NCBI GenBank assembly: GCA_965651265.1
Contig: CBFGRV010000003.1
Coordinates: 53,748-117,747 of the forward strand
Direction of reading: 5' to 3'
Length of the DNA stretch: 64,000 bases
Source: CBFGRV01 sp965651265
Lineage (GTDB): Bacteria > Bacteroidota > Rhodothermia > Rhodothermales > VXPQ01
Shown: positions 7,678 through 15,780 of the stretch, piece after piece
Layout of the letters: every line of letters begins with the position of its first letter
Numbering within the stretch: position 1 is the first letter of the stretch
Position numbers and translations under genes: made by a program
Notes under the pieces: model-generated
Seen by the model: only the letters and a program-made list of their open reading frames with translations
Databases searched by the model: none
Told to the model about the DNA's origin: nothing

Positions 7678-9312
7678 TCAATACTTCACCCACATCTGCA
7701 GCGTCCTGTCCGTGACGTCGCAGAGCTCCTCCGGCTTCATCCCGCGGCTTTGCGCGATACGGCGCAGTTCCTCGGCGAGGTAGCGCTTCAGCGATCTCTC
7801 CAGGATGCGCGTGGGGATGCGCTCGCCGTTGGCCGCGAGGTGGTCGAGCGGCTCGCCGTTCGCGAAGGCCGCGGCGATCGTCCGCAGCGCATCCGAAGCG
7901 CCGCCCTCCGACGCCATCGGGCGCGCCAGGCCCCGATCCAGCGCGAAGCCGACCGCATCTACATCCTCAAAGGACGGATCTACGGCGGCGGCTATCAGCT
8001 CGTAGGCCACGCGAAACAGATCCCGCAAATTGCCAGGCAGCGGATGATGGGACAGGTGCTCGACCACCCGCTCGTGATCGCGCTGATTCAGTCGCAAGTC
8101 TCCGGGCGCGACGCGAGCCCGCGCCATCGACTGCCGAAAAACACTTCGCCACAGCCAGGGCAAATCCTCCCGCACCTCACGCAGCGCCGGCACCTCGAGA
8201 ACCAGTACGCTGATACGATCCAGGAAATCCGGATCGAGCCGCTCGGAGAGCTCCGCCCAGGAAAGGTTCGTCGCCGTTACGAGCCGGAAATCGCTGCGCT
8301 CGGTCCGCTGCCCGCCAACGCGCGTAAAACGCTTCTCCTCGAGCGCGCGCAAAAGCATCCGCTGCAGGTCCCGCGAAATGTCCCCGATCTCGTCGAGAAA
8401 GAGCGTATCTCCATCGGCCGCGTGCATCAATCCCTCCGTATCCTTCTTCGCGTCCGTGAAGGCGCCCTTCAAGTAGCCGAACAGCTCGGCGCGCATGGTC
8501 TCCGGAGTATACTGGCTGCAGGGCACCGAGGGCCACGACTCATCCTGCTCGGGCTTGCGAAACGGCGAATTGCTGCGAATCCACGAGGCCAATGTCGTCT
8601 TCCCGGTGCCCCGCTCACCGAGAATCAGCACCGGCACGTTGAGCCGCGCGTACCGCCTCGCGTCGGCGTAGAGCGTAGTCAGGCGCTCCGAGCGGAAATG
8701 CTTCGGGTCGAGGAGCATCATCTCCTCGGGCGCGGCGACCTCGTGCGGCCGGGCATGCTGAAAGGCCTTATAGAATGTCGGGATGTCGAGCGAGACGGGC
8801 ACCACCGCCGGCCGACCGCTCCGATGGGCCCGACGAAGGCTCTTCACCATGGTGAACGGCGTTCGAATGAGCCCCATCTCCCCCATCAACACCCAGACCG
8901 TCTGCATAGGCGGCGTTCCCGGGCTGATGTGGACGAGTAGATGATCGTTGGGGTATCGCGCTCCGATCTCGTCGACCTGGTCATTCACGAACTCGAAGAT
9001 GCCGCTGTAGTCGGTCGGATCCTCCCCCTGCCACGGCACCAGCTCCACCTCGATTCTTCGCCTGGATGAGAGCCGCTCGATTTCCTTGCGCGTCGCATCC
9101 GCGGCGGCGAAGTCCTCGTGCGGACGCGGCCCACCATTCGGCTTCCGGTAAAACAGCACGGCCCTCGCCACCTTGCCGCGATAAGGCGACTCCGGATCGA
9201 AGAGCAGCGTCAGCGTGGGCCCTGGCGACTCGCGATCCAGTGTACCGTCGCGTCCGGTGGCGTACGGGTCGGTCCGAAGATCGGCCCAGGAAAGCAGTAC
9301 GAAATCTTCCAT
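7678..9312 (-). CDS. CARF-like sigma-54-dependent activator (RtcR-like architecture)
   Basis: A 544-residue regulator. The N-terminal half (about 1-185) looks like a CARF/Rossmann sensor: a strand near residue 35, and HISPGTPPMQ at residues 128-137, the type of turn that binds cyclic oligonucleotides in CARF proteins. The AAA+ core (about 200-430) has Walker A GERGTGKT (232-239), Walker B LFLDEIGD (Asp307-Glu308), and a sigma-54-contact loop reading GAFTDA (283-288) rather than GAFTGA, keeping the key Thr286. The C-terminus ends in a short Fis-like helix-turn-helix candidate (TDRTLQMW). RtcR, the known CARF-AAA+ activator, controls rtcBA RNA repair; no rtcBA or CRISPR genes occur here. The gene lies inside the wall/kinase cluster, 89 bases after the kinase stop. 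The target promoter and the ligand are unknown. Confidence 0.85.
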   Translation of the reverse strand: MEDFVLLSWADLRTDPYATGRDGTLDRESPGPTLTLLFDPESPYRGKVARAVLFYRKPNGGPRPHEDFAAADATRKEIERLSSRRRIEVELVPWQGEDPTDYSGIFEFVNDQVDEIGARYPNDHLLVHISPGTPPMQTVWVLMGEMGLIRTPFTMVKSLRRAHRSGRPAVVPVSLDIPTFYKAFQHARPHEVAAPEEMMLLDPKHFRSERLTTLYADARRYARLNVPVLILGERGTGKTTLASWIRSNSPFRKPEQDESWPSVPCSQYTPETMRAELFGYLKGAFTDAKKDTEGLMHAADGDTLFLDEIGDISRDLQRMLLRALEEKRFTRVGGQRTERSDFRLVTATNLSWAELSERLDPDFLDRISVLVLEVPALREVREDLPWLWRSVFRQSMARARVAPGDLRLNQRDHERVVEHLSHHPLPGNLRDLFRVAYELIAAAVDPSFEDVDAVGFALDRGLARPMASEGGASDALRTIAAAFANGEPLDHLAANGERIPTRILERSLKRYLAEELRRIAQSRGMKPEELCDVTDRTLQMWVKY

Positions 9313-9401
9313 GAGGGATGGACGGATGAAACTAACGACTTCATGCGAGGCCGTTCGGTCGCCGGCAGGGCTCGAAACGGACTCCCCGCTCGCGACGTCG
9401 A

Positions 9402-12104
9402 CTAGCGATTCTCAGCGGTGACGTACTCCCATCGAAGTCGATCAACCTGCGTGCGGAAGGGGAGTTCTCGACCTCGAAGCCGCCGGGCGGCCTGTTCGGC
9501 CTCCTCTCGCTTAGAGAATTGCCCGACGCCAACCAGGTATTCCCACGCCCCACCGGCGGGAACCGCGATGATGCCGGAACGCAGACCCAGATCGCGATAA
9601 TGCCCCACCAGCCACTGCGCGCCGCGCAAGCTCCGGAGGCTTCCCACGATAATCGTCCAGCCCGATCGATGGCTTGCGAAGCCCTGGGCGCTATACAGGG
9701 GCTGGAACGAGTCGTTCTCGAGTGGACTGGGAATGTCGAGCGTGGCCGCCGGAAGCCGGTCATCCGGACGCTGTACCCCGATGAACTGCGTAGCGCGCGG
9801 CCTCTGTGACAGCATGATCCGCAAGTGGTCGCCGGCTGCGCGCGCCTGCTCTTCCGGATTTACCGGGGAATGGCGGGACGATTCGTTCTGGTTAGATGTG
9901 GATTGGGATTTCGTCCTTCCATCCTCCGGGTCGCGTTCGGCCGGCTCCGCGGAGGCACGTTCCTCTGGGGGATCGTCGCTCGCGAGCATCGTACCTTCGA
10001 GAGCCGCACCCGACAGGCTGGGAAAAGCCTCTTTGATATAGCCCAGTGCCGTCCCCATATCCAGATTGCCCATGTTGAGCGGGCCTACGAGCAGCACGAG
10101 CGCCAGCGAAGCCGCCGCCGACCAGGATAGGCCGCGGCGAAGCGACCGGCGCGAGGCGAAACTGGTCCGATCCAGATGCCAGATGCGGGCCGTTCGATCA
10201 TCGCCCGCGGTGACCAGGCGCCGCCCATCGCGACTGAAGGCGAGAGCCGCCACGGCGCCGGCGTGGCCCGTCAGCCGCTCGGCTAACCGCCCCGACTGAA
10301 CATCCCACAGCCGCACGACGCGGTCGCGGCCTGCACCGGCGACGAGTCGACCGTTCGGGCTGAAGGCCGCGGCCATCACACCGGAGGACGAGCCCGCAAG
10401 CTCCTGGACGAGCGCCCCGTTCGATGCATTCCAGACGGTTACCTTCCGGTCGGATCCGCCGGAGACAAGGCGCCGGCCATCGGGACTGAAGTCTACGGCC
10501 ATGGCCCAGCCGCGATGTGCCTGAATGCAAATGGAGATCGCCTTGCGCGAGCGATCCCAGATGAGCACCTGCCCATCGGATCCGCTCGTGGCGATCCGCC
10601 GGCCATCCGGGCTGAATGAGGCAGACAGCACGTATCCAAGGTGGCGCCCCACCGTGTCTTCGAGATGTCCGGTGCGCACACTCCAGAGGCGAACCGCGCG
10701 ATCGGCGCCGCCCGAAACGAGGGTTTTTCCGTCGGGGCTAAAGGCAAGCGCCATCACCAGGGCGGTAAGCGCATCGATTGTGCGGATCAGCCGGCCCGTG
10801 CCGGCATCCCACACGCAGATCTTGCCGAAGACATCTCCAGAGGCCAGGAATCGGCCATCGGGACTGAAGGTCACCGCCGAAACGCTGCCCTCGTGCGCGA
10901 ACAGGTCGAACATGAGGCGGCCGTCGGTCACCTGCCAGACACGCACGACTCCATCGTCGCTGGCGGTGGCCATTCGGCGACTCTCGGGCGCAAAAGCGAC
11001 GGACTGCACCGGTCGCACATGGGTGAGGACCATCATCTCCCGGCGGCGTGCGGCCAGGCCGGGACCCGCCGGCCGGTCCTCCTCCCGTTCCACGTCACGT
11101 GATTCGCGATCGGCCCGTTCGCTTTCCGAGACGTCGCGATCGGCAGCGTAGTCGGATCCCCCGCGCGAGTAAACGAAGCGCAATCGCCGCGGGCGGGGAG
11201 TATCGTCCAGCAGGCGCGCCGCCACGTCCGCATCGGCCGGCGCGTCGACATATTCCCGCAACCGCACACCAGCTTCGCGCAACCCGGCGCGGAGCGTGCT
11301 CTGCAGCTCCACGGCCGACGCAAAGCGCCGGTCGGGATCCTTCTCCAGGCATCGCGCAACCACATCCGCCATCCAGGTCGGCACATCCTCCCGAAGCTCA
11401 CGAAGGGGCGGCACGGGTTCCTGAGTCACCTGCTTCATGAGCTCCATGAGCGATGCGAAGCTGTCCCCACTCCGCCGAAAGGGCGTCTGTCCGGTGAGGC
11501 ACTCGAAGAGGACGACTCCCAGACTGTACAGATCGGAGCGTCCGTCGACATCGCGTCCCTGCGCCTGCTCCGGGCTCATGTACTCGGGCGTACCCAGCGC
11601 ACCCTGTGAGATCCTGGGCAGCGACGCCTCGAGCGCGATTCCGAAATCGGCCAGAACGGCTCCGATGCGCGGCTCCATGATGATGTTGGAGCTCTTCACA
11701 TCGCGGTGCACGATGCGGTGCTTGTGGATGTGCTCGAGAGCCTCCGCGATGTCGATGCCGATGCGGGCCGTTTCCTCCGCGCTGAGGTGGCCGCGCCGCC
11801 TGAGGTGTCGTTCCAGCGTATCGCCCTCGACCAGCTCCATGACGAGGTGCGGAAATCCACCCTCGACGTGCGCGTCGAACACGGCCGCGACACGCGGATG
11901 CTTCAGCCTTGCGAGGGCGTGCGCCTCACGCTTGAATCGCTCGAGCGCGTCTCCATCCTCCTGTAGCCCCGGGGGCAGCACCTTGAGGGCCACGATGCGA
12001 TTCAGATGCGTGTCGCGCGCTCGGTAAACCGCACCCATTCCACCGCTTCCAATTTTCTCGATAAGGTCATATCGACGGAAGACGGGGGTGCGCGAGGTCT
12101 CCAT
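9402..12104 (-). CDS. membrane Ser/Thr protein kinase with 7-bladed WD40 propeller and SPOR domain
   Basis: From ATG 12104 the protein has 900 residues. Residues about 10-280 form a Hanks-type kinase with the glycine loop GSGGMG, Lys41 in VALKVL, HRDVKSSN and DFG. A charged linker leads to seven WD40 repeats (about 345-640), each ending in a W-containing strand (VRVWQV, ICVWDA, VRLWSV, VLIWDR, VTVWNA, VRLWDV, ARIWHL), a complete propeller. One transmembrane helix follows (about 660-685), then a disordered stretch and a C-terminal SPOR domain (about 815-895). Kinase and propeller should be cytoplasmic and SPOR periplasmic, where SPOR domains bind glycan strands stripped of stem peptides. PknB-type kinases use PASTA domains to sense the wall; here SPOR appears to take that role. 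First gene of the minus-strand cluster. The in-frame start at 12143 is less likely. Confidence 0.93.
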   Translation of the reverse strand: METSRTPVFRRYDLIEKIGSGGMGAVYRARDTHLNRIVALKVLPPGLQEDGDALERFKREAHALARLKHPRVAAVFDAHVEGGFPHLVMELVEGDTLERHLRRRGHLSAEETARIGIDIAEALEHIHKHRIVHRDVKSSNIIMEPRIGAVLADFGIALEASLPRISQGALGTPEYMSPEQAQGRDVDGRSDLYSLGVVLFECLTGQTPFRRSGDSFASLMELMKQVTQEPVPPLRELREDVPTWMADVVARCLEKDPDRRFASAVELQSTLRAGLREAGVRLREYVDAPADADVAARLLDDTPRPRRLRFVYSRGGSDYAADRDVSESERADRESRDVEREEDRPAGPGLAARRREMMVLTHVRPVQSVAFAPESRRMATASDDGVVRVWQVTDGRLMFDLFAHEGSVSAVTFSPDGRFLASGDVFGKICVWDAGTGRLIRTIDALTALVMALAFSPDGKTLVSGGADRAVRLWSVRTGHLEDTVGRHLGYVLSASFSPDGRRIATSGSDGQVLIWDRSRKAISICIQAHRGWAMAVDFSPDGRRLVSGGSDRKVTVWNASNGALVQELAGSSSGVMAAAFSPNGRLVAGAGRDRVVRLWDVQSGRLAERLTGHAGAVAALAFSRDGRRLVTAGDDRTARIWHLDRTSFASRRSLRRGLSWSAAASLALVLLVGPLNMGNLDMGTALGYIKEAFPSLSGAALEGTMLASDDPPEERASAEPAERDPEDGRTKSQSTSNQNESSRHSPVNPEEQARAAGDHLRIMLSQRPRATQFIGVQRPDDRLPAATLDIPSPLENDSFQPLYSAQGFASHRSGWTIIVGSLRSLRGAQWLVGHYRDLGLRSGIIAVPAGGAWEYLVGVGQFSKREEAEQAARRLRGRELPFRTQVDRLRWEYVTAENR

Positions 12105-12568
12105 AACCAGGTGCCGGCTGGATGTTGCTAGGCGTGCCGCCAATCCGAGCGCAGGCGGATACGCGGCTTGATGTCCACTTCTCGAAACAAAGCTTGCCTA
12201 GCAAGCGGGACGACGCCTGCCGGCAATCTCGAGGATGAAGCGCATCGGCCAGGGGCACTGCTGCGCACCCTAAACGAGCTGCAAGGAGTATGCCCAACAG
12301 TTGAAGCGCCGGACCCGAATACGGTACGCGGCGCAGAAACCCAATGCCAGTGCGACGACGTTTTGCGGAAGTTTGTTACAGTGGCACGGCGAAATGACCA
12401 GCACCCGGTTGGGCGGCGTGGCATCCTGGAGCCACTACCTGTACGACATCGGCGGCGAATAATTAAAGAAACCGTGTAGCCTCGCGGCGCACGATCTTCT
12501 CGTGAGGAACGCCGCAGCATTTCATACTTTACTACACACCCAAACCGGACAACAAATCGCGACGCATC
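12105..12568. other. divergent intergenic region between kinase cluster and fbaB
   Basis: These 464 bases separate the minus-strand cluster from the plus-strand aldolase and should hold promoters in both directions. A 15-base palindrome (12192-12206) is the clearest element. A TACTTTA stretch near 12528 weakly resembles the Bacteroidota -7 box TAnnTTTG and might serve fbaB. A 103-codon plus-strand frame (12168-12479) has no recognisable protein features and is not called as a gene. Confidence 0.5.
12192..12206. promoter_or_regulatory. palindrome upstream of kinase cluster, possible operator
   Basis: GCTTGC and GCAAGC form a perfect inverted repeat around the 3-base centre CTA, about 90 bases upstream of the kinase start. 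On the minus strand a CAAAGCTT stretch next to it is one base off a reversed TAnnTTTG -7 box. A protein-binding site here is inference only. Confidence 0.3.
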
Positions 12569-13651
12569 ATGGCTGAAGTAGCAACCTCTCGAATCGCCGA
12601 CATCCTGGGCAGTGAGGCGGGCGACCTTCTCGATCACAAGTGTACGACCATCCCTAAGGAACGCCTTCATCTGCCGGGTCCCGACTTCGTCGACCGCGTC
12701 TGGATGCAGTCCGACCGCAATCCTCGTGTCCTCCGCGCGATGCAACAGCTCTTCGACCATGGTCGACTCGGCGGCACGGGCTACCTCTCCATCCTTCCTG
12801 TCGATCAGGGTATCGAGCACGGGGCGGGTGCTTCGTTTGCGAAGAACCCGGACTACTTCGACCCGGAGAATATCATCAAGCTGGCCATCGAGGGTGGTTG
12901 CAACGCGGTGGCTTCGACGTACGGTGTGCTCGGGTCCGTCGCGCGGAAGTACGCGCACAAAATCCCGTTCATCCTGAAGTTCAACCACAACGAGCTGCTG
13001 TCCTATCCGAACACCTACGATCAGATTCTCTTCTCCACGCGGGTCGAGGATGCCTTCAACATGGGCTGCATCGGAGTGGGCGCCACGATCTATTTCGGCT
13101 CGGAAGAATCCGCGCGTCAGTTGCAGGAGGTCTCCGAGATGTTCTCACTGGCACACGAGATGGGTATGCTGACCATCCTGTGGTGCTACGTGCGCAACTC
13201 GGCCTTCAAGCAGAACGGCGTGAACCACGAAACGAGCGCCGACCTCACCGGGCAGGCCAATCACCTCGGCGTCACGATTGAGGCCGACATCATCAAGCAG
13301 AAGCAGCCGGAGCAGAACGGCGGCCTCAAAGCGCTGAACATGGGATCCTCCAGCTACGGCAAGCTGGATGAGCGGATTTACTCGGAATTGTCTTCCGACC
13401 ATCCGATCGACCTGACCCGCTACCAGGTGGCGAACTGCTACATGGGCCGATGTGGCCTCATCAATTCGGGCGGTGGCTCGAGCAAGAACGACCTTCAGCA
13501 GGCCGTTCGGACCGCCGTCATCAACAAGCGCGCCGGCGGGATGGGCTTGATCTCAGGACGAAAGGCTTTTCAGAAGCCCATGAATGAGGGCGTCGAGATC
13601 CTTCATGCGATCCAGGATGTGTACCTCGACGACAGCATCTCCATCGCGTGA
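12569..13651 (+). CDS. fbaB: class I fructose-bisphosphate aldolase (FbaB/DhnA type)
   Basis: The 360-residue cytoplasmic enzyme is of the archaeal/FbaB type, close in length to E. coli FbaB (350). It should cleave fructose 1,6-bisphosphate to dihydroxyacetone phosphate and glyceraldehyde 3-phosphate, or run in reverse in gluconeogenesis. Signs are the SILPVDQGIEHG strand (about residues 74-86), the FILKFNHNE strand and EADIIKQK with Lys243 as the likely Schiff-base lysine, followed by a phosphate-binding NSGGGSS stretch near residue 310. It stands alone, with a promoter region upstream and a hairpin 60 bases after the stop. Start at ATG 12569. Nothing unusual is seen. Confidence 0.95.
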   Translation: MAEVATSRIADILGSEAGDLLDHKCTTIPKERLHLPGPDFVDRVWMQSDRNPRVLRAMQQLFDHGRLGGTGYLSILPVDQGIEHGAGASFAKNPDYFDPENIIKLAIEGGCNAVASTYGVLGSVARKYAHKIPFILKFNHNELLSYPNTYDQILFSTRVEDAFNMGCIGVGATIYFGSEESARQLQEVSEMFSLAHEMGMLTILWCYVRNSAFKQNGVNHETSADLTGQANHLGVTIEADIIKQKQPEQNGGLKALNMGSSSYGKLDERIYSELSSDHPIDLTRYQVANCYMGRCGLINSGGGSSKNDLQQAVRTAVINKRAGGMGLISGRKAFQKPMNEGVEILHAIQDVYLDDSISIA

Positions 13652-13714
13652 GCCGCGCCACGCCGGCGCTGCCGGCTGAGGCCCCACGCCACGGGCACGA
13701 TTGTTGTTTATCCC

Positions 13715-13756
13715 CCGAAAGCCGTCGTCGGCTTTGCTCTGACGGCGGCTTTCCGG
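13715..13756 (+). terminator. hairpin downstream of fbaB
   Basis: CCGAAAGCCGTCGTC and GACGGCGGCTTTCCGG pair with one bulge and one wobble around an 11-base loop. No T-run follows, so it is either a weak intrinsic terminator or a 3'-end stabilising stem. Confidence 0.5.
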
Positions 13757-13810
13757 GTAAGATTGAAACGGGCGGATTCGAATATGTCGACCTACGTAGG
13801 AGGCAATACA

Positions 13811-14260
13811 ATGCGGCTGCATATCGTAACCGCCCTGGCTTTCATGCTGCTGCTCGCCGGATGCGACGCCACCGAGGATGATTCGGAAGCCCGGCGCTTC
13901 GACTCGGCGTGGCAGATCGTGGAAGTCGAGTCCCAGAACGTGGACTACACGTCGTTCGTCCTCGGACGCTATACGAGTGCGGTCATCGCATTCAACTCGA
14001 AGGAGGATGAGTTTACGATTCTGCTCGATGTGGCCGACTCCCCCGACGATATCATCATTCGGGGCGAGTTCAGGGTGGATGCAGACGATAGCGAGCTCAC
14101 CCTCTTCTCCGACAGCTTCGGTGCCTTCGACTTCGACTACATCTTCGAGAACGAGAACCGGGTAATCCTCTTCACGGAGGACGATGATCCCATTCTCCAG
14201 GACCTTTTCGAGGTCGCGCTCGATCTCGAAGAGGTTATCCTGGTGTTGGATCGCGACTGA
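13811..14260 (+). CDS. small uncharacterised lipoprotein
   Basis: A 149-residue protein begins at ATG 13811, preceded by a strong AGGAGG at 13798-13803, which settles the start over in-frame ATGs upstream. The signal peptide ends in the lipobox LLAGC (Cys near residue 18). The mature part is very acidic, with Asp/Glu-rich strands and a lipocalin-like alternation (EFTILLDV, IIIRGEFRV, NRVILFTE) suggesting a small beta-sandwich or barrel. No family is recognised with confidence. It opens the run of surface-protein genes, 73 bases before a T9SS-targeted protein. Confidence 0.75.
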   Translation: MRLHIVTALAFMLLLAGCDATEDDSEARRFDSAWQIVEVESQNVDYTSFVLGRYTSAVIAFNSKEDEFTILLDVADSPDDIIIRGEFRVDADDSELTLFSDSFGAFDFDYIFENENRVILFTEDDDPILQDLFEVALDLEEVILVLDRD

Positions 14261-14333
14261 GCCCGCGAGCGAGTCGGCATCTTCGCGTTTGGATGCTTAT
14301 CATCGGCGGTCCCGATTTCTTTCGGGCATTTCG

Positions 14334-15698
14334 ATGACATCCAATCACCGCCATCCGGCCGCCAGTATGCCGCTGCTTGTTGCTTTCCGTCTCTTTGGAA
14401 CTCTCTTCGCACTCGTCTTCTGCCTGCTCGCCTCTCCCGCTCTTGCGCAATCGTGGGAGGAGCTTCCCATCGAGCAGTCGCTGCGCTTCAACGACATATA
14501 CTTCATCTCTCCCGACACAGGATGGGCCGTGAACGGATCGGCTTACATCTACCGGACGGTGGATGGCGGGCAAAGCTGGCAGCTCAAATTTTACCGTGAC
14601 GACACCCACCTCCGCTCCGTCGGCTTCCTGAACGCTAGTCGCGGATTCGCGGGGAACGTGGGCGAAGGCGAGTTCGGGACGACGAACCCGGTGCCCCTCT
14701 ACGAGTCGTCGAACGGCGGCTCGGCGTGGTCTGCGGTTACGGAGTTCGATGGCCCCACGCCGGCAGGGCTTTGCGGCATGCACGTGGTGAATGATAGCAC
14801 CGTCGTGGCGGTCGGACGCGTGCGCGGCCCCGCTTATTTCATCCGCACGACGGACGGCGGCGAAACCTGGCAGTCGAAAGACATGAGCGAATACGCCGCC
14901 GGGCTAATCGATGTGTATTTCCCGCATCCGGATACCGGCTTCGCCGTCGGACTTACGAACTCCGTTCATTCGTCCTCAAGCGGGATCGTGATAGCTACCG
15001 TGGACGGCGGGGAGACCTGGGAGACGCGCTTCGTAAGCACGCGTACGGGCGAGTGGTTTTGGAAGATGTCGTGGCCGTCGCGCCGCACAGGGTTCGCATC
15101 CATCCAGCGCAATGGAGGGGGCCCGATCTACATCGCCAAGACCTCGGACGGTGGCCTCACCTGGGAGGAGAAGTATTTCCGATCCAATTACTTCGTTCAG
15201 GGGATCGGTTTCATTGACGAGAACACGGGCTGGGTCGGAGGCAACACGCAAGAGCCGGCCTACATGACCACGGACGGCGGCACCACCTGGACCGCCGCAG
15301 ACATCGGCCCGCGGCTCAATCGCTTTCGATTCTTGAGCGATACGCTTGGCTATGCAGCCGGCGCGGCCGTATACAAATTCGTCCGGCCGGCTGCCACGTC
15401 GGCACCCCGTCCCGAGCTGCACACGCTTTCAGTTGATCCCATCTACCCGAACCCGTTTACCGAGGAAGCACACATCGGATATCGATTGGATGGACCGTCT
15501 CCGGTCAGCATCCGCGTCTACGACGCTCTCGGCCGCACCGTGCGCGGGTACGAGCTCGGTATGCAGCCGCCCGGATACCACGGGTTGACCTGGGACGGTA
15601 ACGATCATGTCGGCCGGACAGTCGCTCCTGGCTCGTATTTCATTGTTTTGCGGGTCGGAGATGTGGTCCACACCCGCCCCGTCGTTTTTCTGAGGTAG
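14334..15698 (+). CDS. BNR/Ycf48-like repeat protein with T9SS sorting domain
   Basis: A secreted protein of 454 residues (ATG 14334; ATG 14367 is an alternative). The Sec signal ends at SPALAQ. At least six Asp-box repeats of the form T/S-x-D/N-G-G-x-T/S-W (TVDGGQSW, SSNGGSAW, TTDGGETW, TVDGGETW, TSDGGLTW, TTDGGTTW) indicate a beta-propeller like those of sialidases and Ycf48. The last 85 residues are a type A T9SS C-terminal domain starting with YPNPF and ending in short beta strands. It should cross the outer membrane by T9SS and stay on the surface or be released. No catalytic residues of sialidases are evident, so an enzyme function is not claimed. Confidence 0.85.
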   Translation: MTSNHRHPAASMPLLVAFRLFGTLFALVFCLLASPALAQSWEELPIEQSLRFNDIYFISPDTGWAVNGSAYIYRTVDGGQSWQLKFYRDDTHLRSVGFLNASRGFAGNVGEGEFGTTNPVPLYESSNGGSAWSAVTEFDGPTPAGLCGMHVVNDSTVVAVGRVRGPAYFIRTTDGGETWQSKDMSEYAAGLIDVYFPHPDTGFAVGLTNSVHSSSSGIVIATVDGGETWETRFVSTRTGEWFWKMSWPSRRTGFASIQRNGGGPIYIAKTSDGGLTWEEKYFRSNYFVQGIGFIDENTGWVGGNTQEPAYMTTDGGTTWTAADIGPRLNRFRFLSDTLGYAAGAAVYKFVRPAATSAPRPELHTLSVDPIYPNPFTEEAHIGYRLDGPSPVSIRVYDALGRTVRGYELGMQPPGYHGLTWDGNDHVGRTVAPGSYFIVLRVGDVVHTRPVVFLR

Positions 15699-15719
15699 CG
15701 ACGGCTCGAGCACATTGTA

Positions 15720-15746
15720 TCCATGATCTGCCTCTTGTATCATGGA
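15720..15746. repeat. 8-bp inverted repeat between BNR and FG-GAP genes
   Basis: TCCATGAT (15720-15727) and ATCATGGA (15739-15746) are perfect complements around an 11-base spacer. It sits 22 bases after the BNR gene and 35 bases before the next start, so it may be a short stem or an operator. There is no T-run. Confidence 0.4.
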
Positions 15747-15780
15747 CGCTCATAGTTCTTCCACCAACCTTCACAATGTT

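Noticed and set aside
7678..9312. CRISPR association of the CARF protein
   Set aside because: No repeat-spacer array and no cas gene is present in the window. The AAA+ and helix-turn-helix parts point to transcription control.
12168..12479. 103-codon plus-strand frame upstream of fbaB
   Set aside because: It has a random-looking composition, no ribosome-binding site and no recognisable fold, and lies in a region expected to hold promoters.
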